DNA from: Seiridium cupressi
Taxonomy: Eukaryota > Ascomycota > Sordariomycetes > Amphisphaeriales > Sporocadaceae
Direction of reading: 5' to 3'
Assembly (NCBI GenBank): GCA_036674765.1
Contig: JARVKI010000013.1
Span: 581,083-645,082, forward strand
Length of the DNA stretch: 64,000 nt
This document shows, in pieces, positions 21,017 to 32,222 of the stretch (position 1 is the stretch's first letter; each line of letters starts with the position of its first letter). A program made the position numbers and the translations under genes. Under the pieces are notes generated by a model, which did not search any database, had not been told where the DNA came from, and worked only from the letters and a program-made list of their open reading frames with translations.

Positions 21017-24000
21017 TCAGTAATCATCGCCATTCGCGTAATCTCCACGTTGTGGACTGACGGCACCACTACCGCTCGCACTGCCGCTGCCCGAGAAGTA
21101 GCTTTGGTCGATTCGAAATATCCAGTCGAGCTTCTCGCGTTCGTTGCGAGCCGCAAATAACCATGTATTGTCAGTCCCATAGATGGCAAATACGCCTGCT
21201 TGTAAGCGCTCGCTGAGGCCGCCCAGACCGGGCCCGGCAGAGCTCCCGCCCGAGCCTGTCCAGATAGACGAGACTATCCGTCCGGATGAAGTCCTACGGT
21301 GGCCGGGACGGAAGTCTCCATTCGTGGAACCCTCGTCGTCATCATGCGGGTCTTGTCCACTGAAGAGGGCGAGGATTTCGGGCTGACTATCGACTCTCGA
21401 GTTTCGCAGGCTCACGATAGCTACCTCATCACCATCAGTGGCACTGTGAATATGGAGGTATGGCCTGCGTAGCTCGACGAATCGCTTGACCCACTTGCTC
21501 GAGTCGTTGTTGGGCACGAGGAGATAGCTGCCCTTCAGGACCTTGGGGTTCTTTGGTACCCGCACTATCGTGGTAATCAGGGCAGGAGGGGTACTGGCTT
21601 CGGGGGCAATGCCATCTGCTGGAGGCGCAATATTTTCCGGGCTCAAAATCTGAATAACGGGATCTGGATGCCTGGCCCACAGTCCCAGACATTTATTGAG
21701 GATCAAGGTCTCGTGCTCGCTGAATTCCGATGGTGGAGGCGCTTCCTCGGCAGGCTCTCCAGACGTTGCGGGTTCGTCGGATTCCACTTGCACTTCGTCC
21801 GCAGGTGGCTCTTGAGGGTCCTCCGCAACCTCGGCGTCCTCGGGTTTGGGCGAGGAGGGACGCGAAGTCTGCGGGGTATCATTGAGAAGCGCATGAATGG
21901 AATCATCATCGTCATCGTGACCTTTTGGTACAGGAGAGAACTCATCCGATTCTGAGTGATGCTCCTCTTCTGCAGGCGCATTCTTCGGCTCAGGGAGGCC
22001 AATCTTCTTGAGGAACAGCTGCGCGCCACCAATTTCAGCTATGCGGCGCCGCTTCTTTTGGGCGGAGATGAAATCACCAATCAATGAAACACCTCTCGGC
22101 GTCCAATTGTTTAGGTTCTCCTCACCCTTGACATAGCCATGTTGACTGTTCAACCTCCAGAGATCGCCAACTCTTTTGATTGGTGCGGGTCGCAGAGAGA
22201 GTGTGTAGATAGTGGTCGCTGAGTGGACTATACGAACACTTTGCCAAAGGGAGGATAACATGGAAGTCTGGCGAATGAATGATCTCCCCAATATCTGGCA
22301 AAAGACAGTTGTCGAGAATTTCATGGGCTCTGCAAGCTTGTCCGAGCTGATGTCCCAAGATAGCGTCATCTGGACCTTATATTTATCCGCAGTTGTTCGA
22401 TCTAATAGGAGTGAGTTGTGCAGACTGGAGTCCCACTGGCCGCTGATCGTGACACTTCGTGTGCCGTTCGCATTCTGGCGAAATGTCGGCTTGGCACTGA
22501 GCCTTAATGCTATGTCTGGCGCCGGTGCTCCCATATCAGGGGTCTTGCCAGCATGATCCACGAGCTGAATCTTCCCAACACGTACGGAAGTGATGTCATC
22601 CCATGGTAGGGCATCTCCGGAGCTATGTGTGAGATTGATCGCAATCCGCCTTTGGAGGCCTTGGTGCAGCTGGAAGGTACCGCTGTCCAATTCGCTGGTC
22701 TGGGTCACCTCGACCGGAACGTAGTCGCCATTTTCTGAAAGTTCGAGAACCTGCACTCGTGCCAGGAGATCGTGCTTTTCCTCCGTGAAGAAATGCGATT
22801 CATTGATACGAGCATCCTTTTTGGATCTGTTCTCTGCGCCGGGGACAGCATCTCGCATCTCATCCCAGCTCAACAGTTTGTCGAGGTGCATCGTGGAGAC
22901 CTTTGCAAAGATAGCTACTCGTAGATTGACATCTTCAGAGCCAAACAATGGGACGCTCATACTATGAACGCTGTCGAAGCGGATCGGGCCCTCATCAAAG
23001 TCCTTGATCATCTGGGTTGTTGTGACACTATCTTCCGACACTCCAGGGATGAAAAGTTGCGCATGCACGTCAGTGCCTTCCCGCTCAGCGAAACCCATCA
23101 GGTCATGCATTACCACGTTGTACTTCAGTGTGCTGGATGGTGCTCGTGCACTTGAAGGTTCGAGGGACAGTTTGAGAATGCCTATGGCGTGGGAAGTGTG
23201 CGGAGATAGAACATCCAGGTTGAAATCCTGAACCCGGCTATTAAAGACCGCTTTCAGAGGCACGTCGACCTCGCCGACGAGTGAATATTCCGGCATACAG
23301 GTTTCGACAAACGGATTGTCGAGCTTGAAATGCTGGCTGTACTCCGGTTGGTCCAGGTACTGGTGCATCTGCCTCATTTGTCGGACTCTTTCGTGAAGTT
23401 TATCCAAACTCCAGAGATGCACCACAGTGTGCTTGTAATCAACCACCCGCACACCAACGCATGGTTTGTGAGCCTCCTCCAGGGCAATGTCATCACCTTC
23501 ATTTGACACTCCGTTGAGCACCATGTCGTAGGATGAGCACAGCGCATGTCCAGTATCAATGACAGTGAACTGAAAGACGACACTCTCCCCAAGCTCTTCG
23601 CTCATAATCTGAGCTTCCTTTAATGTGGCGGCGTGCTGTAGTACGGTTTCGGCCATGCGCACGTAATGACGACTTCTCCAGTGTTTTACCGCTTTCCTTG
23701 CTCGTGCGATCTCTTCCTCGGAGAGCTTTGGCTTTGCCTTGGGCCGCTTGAGCGGGTCGAGCTTCTCCATTTTGGCCTCAAACTCCTGCTTTTGGACCTC
23801 GAGTTGTTTCTGCATATCGGCTTTCAGTTGAACCAGGGTTTCTTCCATCTTTGTTTTCTCCTTTTTGATCTCCTCAACCTCAACGTTGGCTGCCTCTGCA
23901 TTCTTTAGCTGATCCTGATACTCCTCTTTTTGCTTTTCCAATTGCGTCTGCATAACCTCGCGTACCTCCTTGAGCCGCTCATCCACCTCTCCAGCCCTTG

Positions 24001-26245
24001 GAGTCGAAGGCATGGTAAGTGCTGTGTCAAGAGAAAAGTTGTCAATCGTGCCTGTCGACATGTATTTCTCTCTGACCGGGTATGAAGTGACAGAGTCGAT
24101 ATCTTCGTCACCTTCCCGGCCATAGACACGCTCTGCGCGGGCACGCTGCACATCTTCAAACAGTGCGTTGAGTTCTTCGTCATTCAGTTTTGCTAGGTTC
24201 TGCTCCGTTTGGCCCAACATAGCCCCAGCCGCTTCTCGTCTGGCATAGGACCAATCCGAGTCTCGACCTCGGCCTGGAGCGGGAGAATCTGGCCGACTCT
24301 CGCCCAGCTCAGAGCCGGCTTTACTAATTGTCCGCTCATGACCTGGCCTCGACGGAGTAGGAGAGGTGCGATCCAAGCCAAGTTGAGCTGCGGTGACAGA
24401 CTGGCGGAAAAGGCTTTGCCGGTTCTCGTCACGTTCTGCTTTGGCTTCCATAGGGTGGTTAAACCTGAATATGTGAAAATCGCCAAGGATAATACGATAA
24501 CCAGAGTGCAAGCGGGTCGGTTCACTAATTCGTTGCCCATTCACCATGACGGCCGCACCTTCGTTGGGAATGATGGTTACCGTTCCCTCGGCAGCATTGT
24601 CAAAGGAACAGTGCTCGTGTAGGATACGAGTCCCGTTCAGCCGTATATTGACCTGGTTGTCCGCATTCGACTCGACATTCCCAACCGTCGTCATGCCGGG
24701 TTTGAGATTGTAGACGAGGCATTCTGCCAAGAGAGGATCGTCAGACAAGTTAACCAGATGGGGCATTTTCTTGGGCATGTGAAGCCCGACAAAGCCCTTC
24801 TCTATGCTGATGCCAAGTTCCTCCAGCGCAGCTTCACGTTCCTTGTGGATCTCTTCTGTCTTGAGCAGTTTTTCTTCCCACGTTTGATTCAGATCCGTCA
24901 GCAGCTTTTCGCTTTGACTTAATTGCTCTGCAATCTCGGCTTTTGACACCTTCTTCACGGTGCCATCCGAGGATGTAATGCTGACAATCTGTTGTTCGAG
25001 AGGCGTTCCTTCCGCATAGATTTCCTCAGGGGGCACACTAGAACCTCCCGCCGTACCAGAACTTGAGCCTCCCCCTAGCTTACTTCGCAACAGGGAAAGC
25101 TCCTCTTTGAGCTCCCTTATCATGCGAGCATTCGCGTCCTCGTTGACAACAGCATGGTTCTTGATACGTTTAGCCGAATCGGCATACCGCAGGGTACTGA
25201 GTGTCTCGTCGTAGTTAATGTCAGCCGGACTAATGGCTGCTATCATAGCAGTCATGCTGTTTCCTCCAAGCGAGTCTTTCAAAAGCCACGTGAGGACACT
25301 GTCTCGGTAAGGAACTTGGCCACCCGGTCCCTTTTTCTTCTTCCCAGTTGAAAGGTCGGCCAATGCAGCGATGACACGACCTAGCGTCGACAGCGATCTG
25401 TTGATTTCGGCACCTTCTTTGAGACGAGCGCCTGTGGCACCCGTGGACGTTGCTCTTTCCGAACCAGCAAGATCCACAAGACTGATCTTGGCGGCTTTCT
25501 CCATTGCCATCTTAGTCTCAGTGTCGAACTTCTTCTGGGTGACCATGAGGGTGAAGACGGCATGACTTCGACTAGACGTTTCGTTCATGTTCGTTGCAGC
25601 GACTGTTCTTGCCTTGTTGCCCTCGTCCATTAAGTTTTCGATCTCTTGGAAGCTGTTGACCACTAGTTTTGCCAAATCTTCAACGTAAGGACCAGTAGAA
25701 GGATGCTCTCGAACCTTGAGATTGCCTTTCGTGGTAGGGTTCAGCAAGTCTCGCACCCGCTCGTTGTAGATTTCAAGGTAGGAGACCTCGACCGTGCACT
25801 TGAGGTTTTTGTCTTGTTGCGCTTGGTCGATCCGTCGGAACATGTCTTGACAAATGTTTGGTATGATACCGTGCTCTTTCCCGTAGCCCATCATAGAGTA
25901 GGACTTTCCCGAACCCGTCTGGCCATATGCGAAAATACAGTTGTTGTATCCCTGAAATGCGTTGTCCAGGAGCGGTGTCCCCAGATCCTCGTGGAGGTGG
26001 TGCTGTTCGGCATAATTCGAATCGTCTTTGCTAAAGGACCAGTACGACCTGTCGAAGGCGAAAGCCTTTGGCGCCGAGTCTTTGTTTCCCTTGCCACCGG
26101 TATGTGCAGCTTCTGACGGTGGGGTCAAGATGGTTTGGTTGCCTTTCATTTCCACGATACATTTCGACCCTCTATCGATTTCTCTGCTATTGAACGGCCG
26201 GACTCTCACCACCACCTTGATGTTTCCACCACCTGCCGGCGCCAT
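21017..26245 (-). CDS. unc104: Kinesin-3 motor, Unc104/KIF1A family
   Basis: One uninterrupted frame of 1742 aa with no introns. It is a plus-end microtubule motor that carries vesicles and endosomes. The motor domain (residues ~8-365) has the P-loop GQTGSGKS (108-115), switch I NETSSRSHAVF and switch II DLAGSER. A KNHAVVNEDAN neck segment and short coiled coil follow. The FHA domain lies near residues 515-595 (NQVNIRLNGTRILHEHCSF). A coiled coil around 790-880 precedes the KIF1B-like stalk, which contains ARKAVKHWRSRHYVRMAE. A long acidic linker leads to a C-terminal PH domain (~1569-1710, GSYLLVPNNDSSKWVKRFVE..DWIFRIDQSY) that binds phosphoinositides on cargo. Length and domain order are full-length for fungal UncA/Kin-2. 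Start MAPAGGGNIKVVVRVRPF is the usual family opening. Confidence 0.96.
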   Translation of the reverse strand: MAPAGGGNIKVVVRVRPFNSREIDRGSKCIVEMKGNQTILTPPSEAAHTGGKGNKDSAPKAFAFDRSYWSFSKDDSNYAEQHHLHEDLGTPLLDNAFQGYNNCIFAYGQTGSGKSYSMMGYGKEHGIIPNICQDMFRRIDQAQQDKNLKCTVEVSYLEIYNERVRDLLNPTTKGNLKVREHPSTGPYVEDLAKLVVNSFQEIENLMDEGNKARTVAATNMNETSSRSHAVFTLMVTQKKFDTETKMAMEKAAKISLVDLAGSERATSTGATGARLKEGAEINRSLSTLGRVIAALADLSTGKKKKGPGGQVPYRDSVLTWLLKDSLGGNSMTAMIAAISPADINYDETLSTLRYADSAKRIKNHAVVNEDANARMIRELKEELSLLRSKLGGGSSSGTAGGSSVPPEEIYAEGTPLEQQIVSITSSDGTVKKVSKAEIAEQLSQSEKLLTDLNQTWEEKLLKTEEIHKEREAALEELGISIEKGFVGLHMPKKMPHLVNLSDDPLLAECLVYNLKPGMTTVGNVESNADNQVNIRLNGTRILHEHCSFDNAAEGTVTIIPNEGAAVMVNGQRISEPTRLHSGYRIILGDFHIFRFNHPMEAKAERDENRQSLFRQSVTAAQLGLDRTSPTPSRPGHERTISKAGSELGESRPDSPAPGRGRDSDWSYARREAAGAMLGQTEQNLAKLNDEELNALFEDVQRARAERVYGREGDEDIDSVTSYPVREKYMSTGTIDNFSLDTALTMPSTPRAGEVDERLKEVREVMQTQLEKQKEEYQDQLKNAEAANVEVEEIKKEKTKMEETLVQLKADMQKQLEVQKQEFEAKMEKLDPLKRPKAKPKLSEEEIARARKAVKHWRSRHYVRMAETVLQHAATLKEAQIMSEELGESVVFQFTVIDTGHALCSSYDMVLNGVSNEGDDIALEEAHKPCVGVRVVDYKHTVVHLWSLDKLHERVRQMRQMHQYLDQPEYSQHFKLDNPFVETCMPEYSLVGEVDVPLKAVFNSRVQDFNLDVLSPHTSHAIGILKLSLEPSSARAPSSTLKYNVVMHDLMGFAEREGTDVHAQLFIPGVSEDSVTTTQMIKDFDEGPIRFDSVHSMSVPLFGSEDVNLRVAIFAKVSTMHLDKLLSWDEMRDAVPGAENRSKKDARINESHFFTEEKHDLLARVQVLELSENGDYVPVEVTQTSELDSGTFQLHQGLQRRIAINLTHSSGDALPWDDITSVRVGKIQLVDHAGKTPDMGAPAPDIALRLSAKPTFRQNANGTRSVTISGQWDSSLHNSLLLDRTTADKYKVQMTLSWDISSDKLAEPMKFSTTVFCQILGRSFIRQTSMLSSLWQSVRIVHSATTIYTLSLRPAPIKRVGDLWRLNSQHGYVKGEENLNNWTPRGVSLIGDFISAQKKRRRIAEIGGAQLFLKKIGLPEPKNAPAEEEHHSESDEFSPVPKGHDDDDDSIHALLNDTPQTSRPSSPKPEDAEVAEDPQEPPADEVQVESDEPATSGEPAEEAPPPSEFSEHETLILNKCLGLWARHPDPVIQILSPENIAPPADGIAPEASTPPALITTIVRVPKNPKVLKGSYLLVPNNDSSKWVKRFVELRRPYLHIHSATDGDEVAIVSLRNSRVDSQPEILALFSGQDPHDDDEGSTNGDFRPGHRRTSSGRIVSSIWTGSGGSSAGPGLGGLSERLQAGVFAIYGTDNTWLFAARNEREKLDWIFRIDQSYFSGSGSASGSGAVSPQRGDYANGDDY

Positions 26246-27995
26246 GATTGCGACTGGTGGAGGGGGAAGGCCGCCTCGCTTACACTACTATAAATATTCT
26301 CGGGTCCGGGAGCATACGATCGACGTCATGTGCGGTGCGCACAATGGTAGGTGTCGGGCAGTCGTTGGCCTCGCGATTTCGTGTCTTCGATCTCTAGCTC
26401 GCTTGCTGTTGTTGACGATATCGGCCCAGAGCTTGCATCCAGCACCTCAATAGCTTCGCCGATGCTTCATCCCCTTTATTACGCGGGGAAGCGGTAAGTT
26501 GTAGGCGGACGCACTGCCTCGAGGGCCTACCTGTAGCTTTCCAGACAAGGCGATACTGGTAAATTTACTATGGCCTAGGAAAGTGGCAACGAAAGTTCGT
26601 CGCAATATGCAAGCACTTGCGCCAGCAAAACCTTGTCTTGGCTAAGCGGCCTCGAGTATAGAAGATGGGACTTGGTTGTTGCTTCAAGCTCGACGGCAAG
26701 AATTTCCGTCGCGAGAGTTGCTGTCGCTGTCGCTGTCGTCGGCGGCTGCCTCGGTCGTGGTTGGCCTTGGTTACTGTTGGTATGTATTTGTGGTCACCTG
26801 TCAACAAAAAGTGACGAATGGACGGTTTTCTCGGTAAATTGACGAGCAGCCCGCCCGACGCGATCGCGACTTTGGACCCCCAAAATCCCACATGTTGATT
26901 GGCCTTTTGTCATAGGGAAATTGCAGCTTGGGTGGATTTCACGTGTCGCCTGACAAGGGTCGTACCTCCCCTACTCGGGTGCAGGGACTTGCATGAAACA
27001 GACAAACCAGGTCTATCCTGTGCCCCGGCAGACTTTAGATGAACGCGTTTTTGCAACAACCCATGTTCAAGTCCTGTCTTTAGCCGTGTTGCGTCGGCCA
27101 CTTCTTTTCGGCGTCTGCATAGTGGCACTTTTAGCCTTCTTGCAGTATGTAGGAGAGCTCTTGCAACCCGCCTAAGTAAATGTACCCCACGTAGCGTAGT
27201 TCAACGAGCCCCGCTCTGAGTACTTCCCACCCAGAGACGTGGGCGCTTCTACACGAACCTGACATTATTTGACAGCGTTGCGAGCCGTGAATTAATCGCT
27301 AGGTCGTCGTAAATATCACGGAATTCTGCCGTCATATGTTTTGAATGTAACCATCATTTCCTTTGTACTGTATCAGCCCAGTAAGCAGCCACATGACTGC
27401 AATGACAAGAGGGTGGAAGAACAGCCAGTTGTCTTCTCTATACCTGGTTTCGCTCTTTTCAGTTGTATAGTTGCCCCACATTATATGGCTCGACTATCTT
27501 TTACCCCATGATGATCGTCCAGGAAGAGTTTTGGGAGTTAGGTTACCATAATTGATCGGCCTTCCTGTGTAAGTCCGTCGTCATTACTTAGGAATAAAGC
27601 GAATAAAATAGATCCCGAATATATTTCTCTATAAGAACTTGGTGGTAATCAATATTATGATTTCTGATCACCGCTGACTAGGTTCGATCTAACATGTTGC
27701 AAATTGGACACCCAAGACTCTCCCTCCCTGCGACGGTTGGTTCCCCTTCGATATTGATTGGCTCATAGGAGTATCGGCGCAAGAATGGAGTGCTGAACAT
27801 GCAGCTCGAAAGACGTGAGCGTTACATGCGATGCTGCAAAGACTGCTGATTGCGCGGATTATGTTGTGGAACAAGCATGTCAAAGTCTTCGCTAATGTCA
27901 AATATATACTCGAGATTATCTCTTATTTTATCGATACCTTTCGTTATACGGAGTGCAACAGGCCAACTCCCCGATATAGGTTGCATTTTGTAGTA
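26246..27995. other. Intergenic, 1.75 kb
   Basis: Kinesin promoter and leader. A short hexamer repeat (CTGTCG three times) lies near 26720-26738. From about 27280 the DNA turns AT-rich and runs into the broken P450. No gene supported. Confidence 0.4.
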
Positions 27996-28720
27996 ATGTC
28001 AAACAATACCATGATGATCGAGGCTGGAGCTATAGGCCTGCTCGATAGACAGGCACCGAGATCTCTCATCATTCCTCTGGCGTTCGTATTAGCCTACATA
28101 GTCGCTAGCACTGTCTATTCCTTGACGTTTTATCCACTGGCGAGCCTTCCCGGCCCAACAATCAGCGCGATTACTCGCATCCATTACTGGTGTAAGTATA
28201 CACAAAACACGTGGTGACAAGCTGCAGCTCCTGTATCAGGAAGTCCGGATTTCATTCAATGATTCCAAGAAAATCACGCTCGATAGTCTGGCGTCCCTCG
28301 ATTTTCTGAACCCCGGCCTGAAAGAGACTGCGCATGTATCCTCCCATCCCATCGGCACCCCACGTTTTATCCCAAGAGTGGGACGACAATTATTGAACGA
28401 TGGATGCCCGAAGGCACTCGCGTCTCTTGCCATCACTGGTCTAGGTACCATTCTGCCGCCAACTTTAAGAACCCCAATACCTTCGTACCTGAGCAGTGGT
28501 TAGTTGACCCTCAATATGCCGATGATGTCCAGGATGCGCATCAGCCGTTCAGCTACGGACTAAGGAATTGCCTTGGACAGAATATAGCGATGGATAAGAT
28601 GAGACTTGTATTTGCGACCTTGGTCTAAAATTATGACATTGAGCTCTGCGAGAAAAGTGAAGATTGGCCTAATCAACAGACATATGCACTGTGGATCAAG
28701 AAACCGTTGAGTAAGTAACT
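27996..28720 (+). pseudogene. Cytochrome P450 remnant, internally deleted and frameshifted
   Basis: Two ends of a microsomal fungal P450 remain. The N-terminal part (from ATG 27996) has a membrane anchor and the proline-rich hinge FYPLASLPGP, ending HYWCKY at a former GTAAGT donor (28192). From about 28213 the reading resumes late in the protein, in a region like that before helix K (LYQEVRISFNDSKKITLD), so roughly 200+ residues including the I helix are gone. The K-helix ExxR is disrupted (KETAH). The frame then shifts; the PERF region (NPNTFVPEQW) and the intact haem loop FSYGLRNCLG follow in another frame. A stop follows MRLVFATLV, just before recognisable NYDIELCEKSEDW. It cannot encode a working enzyme. 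The sequence style resembles CYP65-like fungal P450s, which is only an impression. Confidence 0.85.
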
Positions 28721-30080
28721 TTCCATAGTATGCCGTGCCCCTTACAGATTTCTTTTCCGAGAACATACTTCCTCATCAGGTGTATTTACTCTGAAACATG
28801 AGTAAAAAGTCATAACAGTTTGCCAAGCATACTCGAAGAAAGAATCGCCGACTTGAGTGCTGTAGTGTGCCGGGTCCGGCCCAGACGAAAGGTGTAAATG
28901 CGAATTACATATTGTCAATTTTCTACATCATCTCATGGGGCGTGGTGTTGAACTGCCCGGCGGTATTTGTACCTCAAGGAGTTTCGAAGTCTGAAAGATA
29001 TGCCTTTTAGCTGTCTAAATTCATATTTTTGGCTGTAAAAGGCAGGGGGTGGTAAAATTTCGATTTACTAGAATATGTGAATTATGAAGCATGTCAGATT
29101 TACGGTTTAAATATAGCAGCGACAATGATTTTATTATGCAAGTCTTTCGTTTCCACTCTTGCACAGCACGTCTTTGTCTCCCTCGCTTCGGGTTGTGAGT
29201 GTTATTGGGGCCGCGCCAACCTCCCAAGACCTCGGGCCGGCTATCTCGGCGTACTTGACAAGGGCAGTACACTTTTATCCTGTTACAGTTACGTACTATC
29301 TAGAAATCGGGCCGTCGATTATATGTAAATGCAGACAGAACTACAAAATTGGATTATTCTTAAGCTTAATACAGTCAAAAAGACTCATTGCAGCCGTGCG
29401 AATTGAGGGCATTTCTTTAACGGCATGTGCAACACACGATTCTGGAAGAACTGGCTTGTACTCCCCGAGAGGCTCTATCCGACCAGTCAGGCGTCCTCAA
29501 TATGTCTCACATGTCATCGCACAAGACTTACAGCCCCCAAGACCTCGTCATGATCTGAGTCTTACCCGCAGCTTGTACGCCTCAAAGACGTTCGCGCTGT
29601 GCCTCTGAGCTGAGTACAGCCTGGCAAATGGGAGAATAAGATGGGGCACTTTTGCATTTAAAATTACATCACCCCGCAGTGCTAATCCGATGAACACCAT
29701 GCGTGTCTGCCCCACTGAGACGGGATCATGGGTCTTTGAAGATGGTACGAGAGCGCAAACAACCAATAACGGCAGCCGCCCGATCTAGGCGCTTATCCTA
29801 TTGGCTCCGCTTCAAACTACCAACTGCATATACAACCGCATATTTGCTGTGTTAGTTAGCTGCAGGAAGTTGGTGACAAGTCTGCGAAACAATGAGAACA
29901 CTTATGGTCCGTGTGGCGCCGGACCTTCGAGCCTTGCGTCCCTTTCTAGGTTGTCTTTCCCACGCTTACATCTCAGGAGCTTGCCTCGACAGATATTTCC
30001 GAACCTATCTCGCTACGAATTTGTCTTGTGATCGATTCGACTTATCGACAGTCTTGAATCTTTAAACTTTCAATGCAGCG
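28721..30080. other. Intergenic, AT-rich, 1.4 kb
   Basis: Continues the degenerate stretch downstream of the P450 remnant, then the promoter of the lectin-like membrane protein gene. Some short frames; none recognised. It may hold older decayed sequence. Confidence 0.35.
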
Positions 30081-32222
30081 ATGGCTCTCGCTTGTATCCT
30101 AGGAATACGAGTACAATCGATAATATGGATACTGCTTCGGACGGTGCGCGCGGGGAGCATTTCCACCTGGTGGTACCCCGAGGCCCTCGCACCTCAAGTC
30201 ATCATGTACGATCAGACCAGCGGCAAGATATTGTACAGTCTGTGCAATAGTAACAGCACACCGATATTTCCGGCGAACGAGACGGCCGCATTCGATCTTG
30301 ACCCAAACTTCCCGCCTATGAACGGAACGAGCGTCGCTGGTACGGGATATATGTTGCAGAATTCCTATGTTGTAAGAGATCTTCGTCGTGCCTATATCAC
30401 AAGATCGTTTAACTTGAATTCAGGCTGTTGTCCATTACCAAGAGGAGAAGGGTGGAATTGTCCATTCCTTATGGACATGCGACTCCACCGGACACTACTT
30501 CAAGGGTGACGGGCAAGGATCGTGGAACGTTTCTGCGGGGATTGGGGTGACAATACACAATAATACTGGACTTGCAGTGATTAATCTTGGAGGAGATGAG
30601 CAGATTGGTGGGTTTCGAGTCTACTTCAAGGACACGGAAAATCGAACAGCAGCGTTGCGGTATACGATCCTTGACAGTTGGGAGTATGATGGCTTCGTCT
30701 CACAGGACATGGCCACGTCGCTTGAAGTCGCAGCGAGTTTCGCAAATCCCAAGCGTATCACAGTTGTATCACCAGTAAGAAACTCTCGGTGCTATTTCGT
30801 AGCCTTTATACCCCGTTTCACGAGTGGCCCATTTCCTAGTTGTGTTCTAATCTAGAGACATAACTGTCGACTTCCGATTGTTCGCCAAGCACATTTGAAG
30901 AAGCAATATAGCTAATCCTAGTTGTTATAGTGGCCGCACGATGACGAAAATCAGGCTATTGAAGCATGCACACTTACACATGCAGACTCATGGGAAATTG
31001 GTGAGTCGCTCATGCGCTGATACAATATATCATTCTGATAAAAACAGTCTCCTTTCCATCGCCGCTACTTGCTACTAAAGCAGACAACGCATCAGAAGAA
31101 TTACAACTCCCTATAACGAATAACACAAACACGACTGAATGGAGTCTACAGTACTATGATCCAGATTGGAGCCTCGATGCTTTTGATGGTAGTAATTCCA
31201 AAATCGCACTATCAGCCGATTCCGATACTTTTCAAACCATATATTATATCGGAACCGATCAAGGACTCCACGGACTTACAGGGTACAACATGACATGGAA
31301 CAAGACTCTAAGAGAACCCGATGTCAACTGGCCTCTAGCTGATGAGATGAATGCGCCGTTTGCTTTGGCGTACGATGCGCTACACAACGAAACCTGGATC
31401 TATTACGTTAGTAACGGAAGTATGACGCAGGTAAGAAAGTTGTTTTTCCTCCATTCATAGCTTGTTTTGGCAGTCGAATTGCCTGGTCAGATTCTCCTTC
31501 ACCCGATAACGTCTCCAGTATACCTAAGGAGGAAATGGCTGATCCGGAGTGTCGAGTAGGTTCATCAAACGAATGAGAAAACTTGGGAGAAAGCGATCGC
31601 ACTTCCAAAATTCAATTCCACTCCACTAGATATTACATCTTCTGCCGATCCGTCCGAGCTGTCTAGTGGAGCAAAGACAGGAATAGGTGTTGGCATTGGA
31701 CTCGGGATCCCCTTTCTGATAGCTGCGATCGCTGCGTATATGTACTCCCATATCAAGCGGTCGAGAGCGAATCGAGAGGCAGAGCGTGCAGCAGTAAACA
31801 CAGCACATGCAGATGCTACTAGTCCACCCGTCGGCTCCATGCAGCATTCGCATGGGAAACATCCCTCGATGCCTGGATCGCCAGTTCCAGGGTATACCTC
31901 TGGCTATTGGGAAGGAGCGCAGTGGATGGACGGACAATGGGCGCCGGCTCAGGCAGGCATTCAGCCATATTCGAATCAAATATATGGCAAGCCGGAGGGC
32001 GATTTGAGGCAGAGCTACGGCTACTACGATAATACTTACGGCACGCTCTCGCCACAAGCCGTTCATCAGCCCATGTTCGAGTTGGAAAACCAAGAACCAA
32101 GGCATGAAATGTATGGTGATGGTCAAGTGCCGGAGCTACCCGTCGTGACGCAAGAGCCCCAGGAGCCTACTGTTGAGACACAGCAACCCCAGGAACCGAG
32201 AACTGCCGAGCATCCCCAGTGA
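30081..32222 (+). CDS. Single-pass membrane protein with large propeller-like (fungal lectin-like) ectodomain
   Basis: Five exons: 30081-30371, 30424-30774, 30931-31000, 31048-31430, 31560-32222; 585 aa; all junctions in frame. After a short N-terminal hydrophobic stretch (VQSIIWILLRTV) comes a ~375-residue extracellular part rich in N-x-S/T sites and repeated aromatic strands (IVHSLWTCDSTGHYFKGDG, TTEWSLQYYDPDW, DALHNETWIYYVSNGS). This repeat style resembles the six-bladed propellers of fungal fucose-specific-lectin relatives. One helix follows (GIGVGIGLGIPFLIAAIAAY), then a basic stop-transfer and a ~145-residue Pro/Gln/Tyr-rich tail ending in repeated QEPQEP units. The layout (ectodomain, GxGxG helix, disordered tail) parallels the gene at 14353. 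Carbohydrate binding is inferred from the repeat style only. The 47-bp and 156-bp introns are the least certain. Confidence 0.7.

Noticed and set aside
27675..27700. GGTTCGATC resembling a tRNA B box
   Set aside because: No matching T-stem, A box or acceptor stem around it; other B-box-like hits failed in the same way.
27996..32222. Secondary-metabolite cluster around the P450 remnant
   Set aside because: No synthase, tailoring enzyme or cluster regulator nearby; only one broken P450.
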